DNA from: Akkermansia muciniphila
GTDB lineage: Bacteria > Verrucomicrobiota > Verrucomicrobiia > Verrucomicrobiales > Akkermansiaceae
Length of the DNA stretch: 64,000 bases
Direction of reading: 5' to 3'
NCBI GenBank assembly: GCA_004557455.1
Contig: SFDX01000021.1
Span: 12,882-76,881 of the forward strand
Numbering within the stretch: position 1 is the first letter of the stretch; each line of letters begins with the position of its first letter. The translations under genes and the position numbers were made by a program. The notes under the pieces were generated by a model, which saw only the letters and a list, made by a program, of their open reading frames with translations, was not told the DNA's origin and did no database searches. Shown piece by piece: positions 49,543 to 58,200 of the stretch.

Positions 49543-50235
49543 ATGCCCCGCCTCCGTTGCCTCTTTCCGTCTCTCCCGTTCTGCGTCGCCGCCCTCCTCC
49601 TCACGGGTTGTCCCGCCGTCACGCGCACATCTCTGGCTGTCTATGAGTCCGGGCAAAGCAGTCTTGTTGCTGTCGGCCCCGACGACACCTCCGACTTCCG
49701 CCACGAAAACCGCCCGAGTGTTCAAATCAACACCCCCATCTTCACCGACGACTCAGGTAACTACTACGCGCGCCTACGGGTAGCAGATGCCCGATACGAT
49801 CGTTCCTTGTGCTGGAGTCTTCATTTACCGGACTACGTTATGCGCCGCAGTCCGGCGGGTGAGCCCTACTTGGACTGCCTTCGCCTGCGTCCCGGCAGCC
49901 ACAGGGAGTCCTGGGTACAGCTGACCAAAAACGCCACCCCGCCCGGGGGCTATCCCGAATTCACGGGCACCCTCCTGCGCGAGTGCCCACCGCCGCAGGG
50001 TAATCTGCGCGTACTGCAGCCGCGCACACTCTTCCTCTACCACAGCCGCCGCACCCGCCCGCCCTACTGGCAAGCCGCTTTGGCGGGGCTGGATGCCTTG
50101 GTCGTCGATCTGCCGCTGAGCGCACTCCTCACCGCAGCTAACACCATCGCCTTTGTGCCTGCCAACGCCATTATGTCCAGCGAGGACGCCGGGGAATCAG
50201 AGGAGCCTACTTCTCCGAAGCCACCCGCCAGATGA
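49543..50235 (+). CDS. Predicted lipoprotein, unknown function
   Basis: A 230-aa protein with a lipoprotein signal peptide: basic start (MPRLRC), hydrophobic core and lipobox LTGC with Cys23 as the lipidated residue. The mature part (about 200 aa) is beta-prone in the middle and contains a hydrophobic helix at about 180-205 (LDALVVDLPLSALLTAANTIAFV). The C-terminus is Glu/Ser/Pro-rich. Family not recognised. The start is fixed by the promoter ending 6 bp upstream. The last 29 bp overlap the convergent PA14/ankyrin gene. Confidence 0.75.
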   Translation: MPRLRCLFPSLPFCVAALLLTGCPAVTRTSLAVYESGQSSLVAVGPDDTSDFRHENRPSVQINTPIFTDDSGNYYARLRVADARYDRSLCWSLHLPDYVMRRSPAGEPYLDCLRLRPGSHRESWVQLTKNATPPGGYPEFTGTLLRECPPPQGNLRVLQPRTLFLYHSRRTRPPYWQAALAGLDALVVDLPLSALLTAANTIAFVPANAIMSSEDAGESEEPTSPKPPAR

Positions 50236-52651
50236 GGGATTTCTCGTAATACTGCGGCATATCATCATTGCGGTGCAGGCCCTTGCTGCGCAACAGCTCC
50301 CGCAGCTTATTGGCATCCGGCAGCGTGGAGGCAGTGCGGAACAGGTCATAGCGGCCGCGTGCCTTGTGGGCGGCGGTCGTCACCTCCTGTATCAGCAGGC
50401 ACATTCCCGCATCTCGGCTCGCGTTGGCAATCATCACCTCAATGGTATAGGCTTCCCCCGCCTTCACGGTAAACACGCTGCCGGCCGTCAAGCCCCCCAT
50501 GCGGCTATTGTAGGTATCCGTCCCCTTAATCGGTATATATTCATAACCGGCGTGTTTTTTATCCTTACCGGAAGCAATGGCGGCGCGGAAACGCTTACCC
50601 GCGTCATTGTCCTTTCGTCCGTTTTCCATGCAATCCTTCAGGTTGTTACGGTCCGCTGCACCCGGGATGAAGTAACCGCACTCCAGCACGGTTTTACCGC
50701 CGAAGCGCACACACATTACATCATCACCGGCACCTACAAAGCGGAACTTGCCGGACTTCGGCGCAATCACGCGGGCGCGATACAGGGCCACGCAGTACTC
50801 GCCGCTGCATTTGTCCTCACAGGCAAACATCATCGGTAACACCTTGGGCGCGCTGGGAGGAACGCAGAAGTACGGAGTCTTCGCCTTGTTCGGGCTGCGG
50901 TAGTATTTCTTCAGCAAGCCTCGGTCATGCTTGTTAGCCAAGGACATCATCAGGGGGTAGAAATCCTCCTTCTCCCGGAAGCCGTTGGAGTTACCTTTGG
51001 CATCCTGCGTCAAATCATAAAAAGTACCGCTGATCGAGGAATCCTGCGGGGAGATATCTGTGGGCGGCTCGGGGTCATCGGGCACCTTGGCCAAGGGCTT
51101 CTCGCGCTCGGCGGGGGCCTCCTGTTTCTTATCCTTGTCCTTATCCTTGTCCTTAGCCTTGTCCTTATCCTTCTTCTTGCCCTCGGCCCGGCGCACCATA
51201 CCCAAGCCGGAGTCAACCCATTCCTTCTGTTCGGCATTCTCGGCGGCAGCCTGCTTCAGCAGACGAAGGATTTGTTTCTTGTTCTTGAGGTCGGAGTCCT
51301 GCACCTGAGCGGCAGCATTCGGCGTTCCCTCGGGGGCATAGGCGGGGTCAACGCCTTCTTCCAGCAGCAGCTTCACCATCTCTTCATTGCCGGACAAGGC
51401 TGCGGAAATGAGGGGCGTGCTACTCCAGGAATCACAGACATTCGTATTCGCTCCCGCGGCTAACAGAGCACGCACCGCTCCGACTCGCTTCGCAGCCACC
51501 GCAGCCACCAGCACGGGCGTACCGTCGCTGGTCACGGCATCGGGGTTTGCCCCGTTCCCCAACAGGGCATTAACGGCAGCACCACTCTGCGCATAACAAA
51601 GCATCGGACGGCCCTCCCAACGGGCGGCTGCCATCTTTGTTTCAGCAGCTACCTTGCGCACGTTATCACCTTTATCGGCCTTCAGAGCATCCAACAAACG
51701 GCGGCAGGCCTTCACCGCCGCGGCGTCCTCGCTGTCCGCATCGTAATCTGCGGGAGGTTCAGCCGCGGCAGGTTTCCACACGGGGCTGTCACTGCTGATA
51801 TTCGGCAACTGGTCCACCTTCAGCACACCTTTTTTGCGCAGATTATCCACCACCTTTGCGCGATCCGGCATGTCCCCGCTCACGCGGAACAGTTGCAAGC
51901 TATCCGGCTTAGCTTCGTTGCGCAGAAGAAGAGAGGCCTGAGTGTTACCGGCAACATTCACGAACAGAATCTCAATGGGGTAGCTGCGCCCCGCCTGTAC
52001 ATTGAATTCCTTTCCTACAATCAAGCCACCGACATCGGAGTTAAAGCGCGATATCTCCTTAGGTGTCAATATCATATAGCCCTCGTGAAGCCGCCCTGAC
52101 CCGTTGTCTCGTTTCATGCGGTCGCGCAGCTGACGGCAGATATCAACAAAGTTCACTAATCCCTCCCCGTTGCGCTTGTTACCCATCTCATCCTCATACA
52201 TTGTCGGGATACAGTATCCGGCCTCAAGCACCAAATTGTTATCAAATCGTATGCTCATCAAGTCATCTGCAGCACACACAAAGCGGAAACGCCCGCTTGT
52301 CGGTGCTGTCACCCGCCCCCGGTAAACAACAGCCCAAGAGTTCTGCGCCATATCGGATGACACACCGAAAACTTCTGCACCACCTACGCAACTGACGCAG
52401 GGAAAATGAAGGTGGGTGAAGTCCTTGGCCGGTGACGAGGTAAAGCGTTTCAGACCGGAATAATCCCCCATCACCCATTTTTTTGTTTCAGTGCAATATT
52501 CCGGGCTGACCCAGCAACTCGACTTAACAACCAAGCCCTCTTCCCCTTTCACCGTTTTCGTGAGGTCATAGAAGGTTCCCTTGAGTGCCTCATCCCCCGC
52601 AGCATGAGCGGCGAGGAACACAGCCGGGATTGTAAGCATAAGCAGTCTCAT
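50207..52651 (-). CDS. Secreted protein with two PA14-like domains around an ankyrin-repeat block
   Basis: An 814-aa exported protein. After the signal peptide (about 1-18) comes a PA14-like beta domain (about 22-265, starting GTFYDLT and containing RGRVTAPTSGRFRFVCAADDLMSIRF). A middle block has three ankyrin-type repeats (about 355-445, e.g. STPLISAALSGNEEMVKLLLEEGVDP). A Lys/Asp hexanucleotide-coded linker (about 490-510) follows, then a second copy of the first domain (about 540-790, again GTFYDLT and RVIAPKSGKFRFVGAGDDVMCVRF). PA14-like domains often bind carbohydrate, so a glycan-binding or matrix role is possible. The ATG at 52651 is preferred because 52660 overlaps the -10. Confidence 0.78.
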   Translation of the reverse strand: MRLLMLTIPAVFLAAHAAGDEALKGTFYDLTKTVKGEEGLVVKSSCWVSPEYCTETKKWVMGDYSGLKRFTSSPAKDFTHLHFPCVSCVGGAEVFGVSSDMAQNSWAVVYRGRVTAPTSGRFRFVCAADDLMSIRFDNNLVLEAGYCIPTMYEDEMGNKRNGEGLVNFVDICRQLRDRMKRDNGSGRLHEGYMILTPKEISRFNSDVGGLIVGKEFNVQAGRSYPIEILFVNVAGNTQASLLLRNEAKPDSLQLFRVSGDMPDRAKVVDNLRKKGVLKVDQLPNISSDSPVWKPAAAEPPADYDADSEDAAAVKACRRLLDALKADKGDNVRKVAAETKMAAARWEGRPMLCYAQSGAAVNALLGNGANPDAVTSDGTPVLVAAVAAKRVGAVRALLAAGANTNVCDSWSSTPLISAALSGNEEMVKLLLEEGVDPAYAPEGTPNAAAQVQDSDLKNKKQILRLLKQAAAENAEQKEWVDSGLGMVRRAEGKKKDKDKAKDKDKDKDKKQEAPAEREKPLAKVPDDPEPPTDISPQDSSISGTFYDLTQDAKGNSNGFREKEDFYPLMMSLANKHDRGLLKKYYRSPNKAKTPYFCVPPSAPKVLPMMFACEDKCSGEYCVALYRARVIAPKSGKFRFVGAGDDVMCVRFGGKTVLECGYFIPGAADRNNLKDCMENGRKDNDAGKRFRAAIASGKDKKHAGYEYIPIKGTDTYNSRMGGLTAGSVFTVKAGEAYTIEVMIANASRDAGMCLLIQEVTTAAHKARGRYDLFRTASTLPDANKLRELLRSKGLHRNDDMPQYYEKSLIWRVASEK

Positions 52652-52658
52652 GTCCTGC

Positions 52659-52686
52659 ATTCTAGCACAAAATCGTTTCAGGTCAA
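52659..52686 (-). promoter_or_regulatory. Promoter of the PA14/ankyrin gene
   Basis: Minus strand: TTGACC (52686-52681), 16 bp, TAGAAT (52664-52659) preceded by TGC. Confidence 0.68.
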
Positions 52687-52701
52687 GAAAAAAGACTCTC
52701 C

Positions 52702-52730
52702 TTGACTTTTTCTGCGGCTCACGCTACAAT
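52702..52730 (+). promoter_or_regulatory. lipA promoter
   Basis: TTGACT (52702-52707), 17 bp, TACAAT (52725-52730), 8 bp to the ATG. Confidence 0.78.
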
Positions 52731-52738
52731 GTCCGCGC

Positions 52739-53683
52739 ATGAGCGCTCCCACACAGCACAAGCCCGCGTGGCTGAAGGTTCCCCTGCCCCGTGGGGAGGA
52801 GTTCCGCAAGCTGGATGACCTCGTCCGGCAGCAGGGGCTCGTCACGGTGTGCCGGGAGGCGCAGTGCCCGAACCGCGGGGAGTGCTGGGCGCACGGCTCC
52901 GCCTCGTTCATGGTATGCGGGGAGGTGTGCACCCGCGCCTGCGCATTCTGTGCCACCCGCACCGCCAAACCGGCGCCCCTCGACCCCGGAGAGCCGGAGC
53001 GTGTGGCCCTGGCCGTGCAAGCCATGCAACTGCGCCATACCCTCGTGACCATGGTGACGCGGGACGACCTACCGGACGGCGGGGCAGCTCACATTGCTTC
53101 TGTTATCCGCGCTATACGAAAACGCTCACCGGAGTGCATCATCGAGGTACTCACCTCGGACTTCGGCGGAAACGAACAGGCGCTCGAGGCGGTCATCGAT
53201 GCCCGCCCACATATTTTCAACCACAATCTGGAGACCGTGGAACGCCTCACCCCGCTGGTGCGCTTCCGTGCGCAGTACCGCCGTTCGTTACAGGTGCTGC
53301 GCCGCGCGGGAGAAATAGCACCGGGGCTCATCACAACCAAGAGCGGCATGATGCTCGGCCTGGGCGAGAGCCGCGGGGAGCTGCTGCAGAGCATGCAGGA
53401 CCTGCTGGACAACGGAGTGCGCATGCTGACCCTGGGGCAATACCTGCAGCCCACACCGCGGCATTTACCTGTTATCGAATACATTACACCGGACAGCTTC
53501 CGTGAGTTGCGCGACACCGCCCTTGCCATGGGCTTCGAGCAGGTGGCGGCGGGGCCGCTCATCCGTTCCTCGCACTTCGCCGCCAACTTCCGTCCCCGGG
53601 AGGAGGTGCTGGCTGCCCTGCAAGCGGACCTCCGACGTCGCGGCATGCTGCCTGTTGCTACGGAAGGCTCAGATATTTCTTAA
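52739..53683 (+). CDS. lipA: Lipoyl synthase
   Basis: A radical-SAM enzyme inserting two sulfurs into octanoyl groups on lipoyl-dependent enzymes. The 314-aa protein has both clusters: the auxiliary CREAQCPNRGEC (Cys-x4-Cys-x5-Cys) at about residues 37-48 and the radical-SAM CTRACAFC (Cys-x3-Cys-x2-Cys) at about 63-70. Further features are ATRTAKP, MVTRDDLPDGGA, the HNLETV block and LMLGLGE-type GMMLGLGES. The C-terminal RSSH provides the serine that binds the auxiliary cluster. The last 26 bp overlap the convergent sigma-54-type regulator. No lipB is nearby. Confidence 0.95.
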   Translation: MSAPTQHKPAWLKVPLPRGEEFRKLDDLVRQQGLVTVCREAQCPNRGECWAHGSASFMVCGEVCTRACAFCATRTAKPAPLDPGEPERVALAVQAMQLRHTLVTMVTRDDLPDGGAAHIASVIRAIRKRSPECIIEVLTSDFGGNEQALEAVIDARPHIFNHNLETVERLTPLVRFRAQYRRSLQVLRRAGEIAPGLITTKSGMMLGLGESRGELLQSMQDLLDNGVRMLTLGQYLQPTPRHLPVIEYITPDSFRELRDTALAMGFEQVAAGPLIRSSHFAANFRPREEVLAALQADLRRRGMLPVATEGSDIS

Positions 53684-55184
53684 GTGTATTCCGTTGAATC
53701 CCCAGGCACTGCGCCGCGCGGGATATGTTACCCCCGCAGCGTTCCAGCACGGCTCGACAATGGCGCACCATGGCCTGTTCCAGGCTTTCCGTCGGCATAT
53801 CCTCGGCAGCGGGGGCGCCTGCTTCGCTCCAGCTGTTCATGTTCAGGAAATCCCGCAGAGACTCGGCCCAATCGGTAACCCCGAACACCTCCGTGTACTT
53901 CAGAAAGGCGGTGAGTTCACGCGAGTTTCCTGGCCAGTTGTAGCCTAACAGAACATCCCGCGCCTCCTTCGGCAGGGGAATGCCGCGACGTGTGCGCCAG
54001 ATGTGCTCGGCAATGGTCGGTATATCGTCCGGCGTGCTGCGCAGGGGCAGCGTTTTGATGGTGAATTCCTGAAGCCGGAAAAGGAGATCGCGCCGGAAGA
54101 GCCCCTGCTCCGTCAGTTTCAGCAGATTTTTATTCGTGGCGGTAATCAGGCGCACATCCACTGTTATTTCCCGGTGATCGCCCATGCGGGTGATGCGTTT
54201 TTCCTCGAGCACGCGCAGCAGGGTCCCCTGGGCCTCGAGCGGCAGATCCCCCACCTCATCCAGGAAGAGGGTTCCGCCGTTGGCCTGCTCGAAAATACCG
54301 CGGCGATCCTGCACGGCGCCGGTAAAGGTTCCCTTGCAGTAGCCGCGGAAGGCGCTCTCCATCAAGCCGGGATTCGATGAAGCACAGTTGTATGACAGCA
54401 TCGGTTTATCCCAGCGGCAGGAGTTCAGGTGCAGATGAGTCGCCACGCTTTCCTTACCGGTACCGGTCTCGCCGATGATCAACACGCGCACATCATCCCT
54501 AGGCGCCACGCGGCATATCAAGTTGCGCAGTGCCTCCATGCGGGGCGATTTACCCTTGATTTCGCGCCGCCCGAAGCAGCGGTATACCGTGCTGCAACGC
54601 TGTAGGTGTTCGCTGAGCCCGCCGCCGTTCCGCAGGTAACTCATGTAGTCATGAATAGCTTGTTCACCGAGCGCAGGGGAAGCCTTCATGACGCGGCAGA
54701 TGAAACCGACCGTTCTGTACAATTCATCCGCTATCTCCGTGCCGGCGGCGGCCAGCACGCGGTCAGCCAGACGCTGCTCTTCCGGCGTGGCCTCCATCCC
54801 GTGCAGGACAACATTCATCAGTTCCTCACCGGGCGCACCGAACAAACGCAGCAATTCACCGTACGTTTCCCGCTTTTCTCCGCGGATATGCCAATTTGTA
54901 TACCAAAACACCTCCACCCCCCGCTCGCTCAGCGCCCGCAGTACGGCATCCGTGCTCTCGCCGGGCCCGGCGTTCACCAAGTCCATCCCGATACCTACCA
55001 AATGCACACGCCGCAGGGAGGGGTTGTCCAGGGCCGCCCTCAGCACATCGGCAGTATCCCGGCGTGGGGTGAGGAGCGAGCGCACACGCCGCCCCGCTGC
55101 CAGTTCACGATGCTCCACCAAGGCCGACGCCGGCAAAATGGTGGCGTAGCCGCATCCGTTGACGATGAGTGTTTCTTCCTGCAT
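53658..55184 (-). CDS. Sigma-54-interacting transcriptional regulator with an unknown N-terminal sensor domain
   Basis: A 508-aa bacterial enhancer-binding protein. Residues 1-200 form an unrecognised alpha/beta domain (HLVGIGMDLVNAGPGESTDAVLRAL, VEVFWYTNWH), neither a plain receiver nor a GAF domain. The AAA+ domain has Walker A GETGTGKE (about 241-248), a GTFTGA loop in place of the usual GAFTGA, Walker B GGTLFLDEVGDLPLEAQ, and the arginine-finger region FRRDLLFRL. A Fis-type helix-turn-helix ends the protein (CGGNISRAAQCLGIQRNTLKKYL). The start at 55184 is 14 bp after an extended -10. The regulated genes are unknown. It lies 45 bp downstream of uvrA. Confidence 0.86.
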   Translation of the reverse strand: MQEETLIVNGCGYATILPASALVEHRELAAGRRVRSLLTPRRDTADVLRAALDNPSLRRVHLVGIGMDLVNAGPGESTDAVLRALSERGVEVFWYTNWHIRGEKRETYGELLRLFGAPGEELMNVVLHGMEATPEEQRLADRVLAAAGTEIADELYRTVGFICRVMKASPALGEQAIHDYMSYLRNGGGLSEHLQRCSTVYRCFGRREIKGKSPRMEALRNLICRVAPRDDVRVLIIGETGTGKESVATHLHLNSCRWDKPMLSYNCASSNPGLMESAFRGYCKGTFTGAVQDRRGIFEQANGGTLFLDEVGDLPLEAQGTLLRVLEEKRITRMGDHREITVDVRLITATNKNLLKLTEQGLFRRDLLFRLQEFTIKTLPLRSTPDDIPTIAEHIWRTRRGIPLPKEARDVLLGYNWPGNSRELTAFLKYTEVFGVTDWAESLRDFLNMNSWSEAGAPAAEDMPTESLEQAMVRHCRAVLERCGGNISRAAQCLGIQRNTLKKYLSLP

Positions 55185-55198
55185 GGTGCTTCGGGGGC

Positions 55199-55204
55199 AT
55201 TGTA
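55199..55204 (-). promoter_or_regulatory. Extended -10 box upstream of the sigma-54-type regulator
   Basis: TACAAT with TGC before it on the minus strand, 14 bp from the ATG. No good -35 lies at 17 bp, so it may rely on the extended -10 or on read-through from uvrA. Confidence 0.5.
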
Positions 55205-55229
55205 GCACAAAACGGCGCACAGGGCGAGC

Positions 55230-58200
55230 TTATTTTTCCGGCAGTCCGAGCTCCCGGCGAATGAACGGGGCCGTCGGACTCTTCGTACTGTTTGCTACCT
55301 GCGCCACCGTTCCCTGCGCGGTGATGCGCCCGCCGTCGCGCCCCGCCCCGGGTCCCATGTCGATCATATAATCGGCCTCACAAATCAGGGAGGTGTTGTG
55401 TTCAATGACCACCACGGTATTGCCCAGCTCCACCAAGCGGCGCAGCACCTGCACCAGCATGCGCACATCCTGCGGGTGCAGGCCGATGGTGGGCTCCTCG
55501 ATCAGGTAGAGATCCTGCGGCAGGGCGCGCCCCCTGCGCACGGCGGTCAGCGCGGCGCGGCGGCCCTTGATGAGCTCCGCCACCAGCTTGATGCGTTGGG
55601 CCTCGCCGCCGGAGAGGGTGTTGCTGGCCTGCCCCAGGGTCAGGTAGCCCAGCCCCGTCTCGCATAACAAGCGCAGCGGGTCGGCCAGCGTGGGGGTGGC
55701 AGCGAAGAATTCGGCGGCGGTCTCCATGCTCATATCGAGCACCTCGGCAATGTTTTTACCGCGATAATTCACCTGCAACGTTCTGCTGTTGTAGCGTGCG
55801 CCTCGGCATGCCTCGCAGGGGACCGTACAGGGCGGAAGGAAGTCCATCTCCCGGCGACAATAACCCGTGCCCTTGCATACCTCGCAATGGCCGGCGGAGG
55901 TGTTGAAGGAGAAGCGCCCGGCGTCAAAGCCCAGGCGCCGTGCATCGGCGCTGCCGGCAAAGATGCGGCGTATCTCGTCAAATATACCTATATAGGTTGC
56001 GGGCGTGGAACGCGGCGTTTTCCCCAAGGGGGATTGGTCTACTCGGTAGAGGGCACGAATGCTGTCCAGGCCGCGGCAGGCACCGTAGCAACGTGAGCGG
56101 GGTGCGGTGCCGGAAAGTGCCTCCTGCACGGCGGGGGCAAGGGTACCGGTAATCAGGGATGTTTTGCCCGCGCCGGAGGGGCCGGTAACGACGGTGAAGC
56201 GCCCGCGCGGCACACGCAGGTGCACATGCTGCAGGTTGTGCAGCGTGCAGTCCTCTACCTCTAACCAATCCACGGATTTGATAGGAAGCCGCTCCCCGCA
56301 GGAAGGATGTTTCTCATGCCCGCTGAGGGCATGCCCCGTCGGGGTATCAGCGGCGGCCACGCGGGCAAAATCCCCCTGCGCCACCACCTGCCCGCCGTGT
56401 ACACCCGCACCGGGGCCCATGTCGATAATCGTGTCCGCACGGCGCATTGTTTCCTCGTCATGCTCCACGACCAACAGGGTGTTCCCGCGTTCCTTCAATT
56501 CCTGCAGGGTATTCAGCAGGCGCTCATTATCCCCCGGGTGCAGGCCGATGGTCGGTTCATCCAGCACATAGAGCACACCGCGCAGCTCGGAGCCCAACTG
56601 TGCCGCCAAGCGTATGCGCTGCGTCTCGCCACCGGAGAGCGTGGGAACCGACCGATCCAGCGACAGATAACCGAGTCCGACGCGTTGCAAAAAATGCAGG
56701 CGTCGGGTAATTTCGGCTAAAACGTTACGGGCAATCTCGGCGTCGCGTCCCTCAAAGTGCCACCCGCTCAGGGTTTTCGCTGCGGCATCGGCATCCAAGC
56801 TGCCGATCTGCGCGATGTTGTACCCGAAGAGGGTCACGCCCAGGGCAAAGGGATTCAGACGTTGCCCCCCGCAGGCGGGGCAGCATTCCTTCTCGGCGTC
56901 TTTGTCCGCAGCCTTGTCGACATCGCGGTCATAGCGCAGCTCGACCTCCAGTTGGCTGAGCTTCTCCTCCGGTTTATCTTTCAACCGCGCACTGCTCACA
57001 TAGCCGTGGCCCAGGCACACGGGGCAGCGCCCGTGCGGGGAGTTAAAGGAGAAGGTGGAGGGCTCGGGTGACTCATAACTCGTGCCGCACTGCGGACAAC
57101 TCAGGCGCGTGCCGACTAAGCGGCTCTCCTTCCCCGTCACCAAACGCAGGAAGCCATCGCCCATCTCCAGGGTGCTGTTCACGGTTTCGTTCAGGGTATC
57201 GAAATCGCAGGGGGCGTCGTTCATCAAGATGGCATTACCCTGCACACGGATGACAGCCGTCACCACATCGATGTCGTGATTGGAGTAACGATCCAGCGGC
57301 TGAAACTCGGCAGGCTTCACGCGTTTGCCGTCGGCTATCAAATAGGGGTATTTCTTCTTCTCCGCCCGGCGGGCCAGGTCGGCGTAGTGTCCCTTGCGGT
57401 TACGCACCACGGGGGCGGCCAGCAGCAGTTCCTCGGGCTTGCGGCCCACCTCCTCCGCCACCAGCGCGCGGATTTCGGCGGGGGAGCGCCGACCGATTTC
57501 TACCCCGCAGCAGGGGCAATGCGGCGTGCCGAGCTTGGCATACAGAAGACGCAGGAATTGCCATATTTCCGTAACCGTACCGACCGTGGATTTACTGCCG
57601 CCCCGGCTGCGATTCTGCTCGATGGCCACCGTGGGGGGCAGCCCCGTCAGCCGGTCGATGTCGGGGGTCTCCATCTGCTCGGTAAACTGGCGGGCGTAGG
57701 GGCTCATCACGTCCATGAAGCGCTTCTGACCTTCCGCAAAAATAATATCGAACGCGAGGGTACTCTTACCGCTGCCGGAGAGGCCGGTGACGACGGTCAT
57801 CTCGTTTCGGTTGATGTTCACATCGATATTTTTGAGGTGGTGGTGGCGCGCCCCGCGCAGGGCAATCACTCCCGCGGGTATGTCGTCCTCGGTCTCCGCG
57901 GCGAGCAGACCGGGGTCGTCGTGTCTCCCTTCGATCGCGGCTGACAAATAGCGGCCGGTGTGGGTACCGCTCGCGGCGATGTCCTCCGGCGTGCCCTGTG
58001 CCACAATGCGGCCGCCGCCTTTGCCGCCCTCGGGTCCAAGGTCGATCACATAATCCGCAGCCTTGATCAAGTCAAGGTTATGCTCGATAACCAGCAGGCT
58101 GTGCCCCTGCTCCACCAGCCGATTGAAGACACGCAGCAACACCTCCAGATCGCTGAAATGCAGCCCCGTTCCGGGCTCATCGAGAATAATCAGGCAGCCC

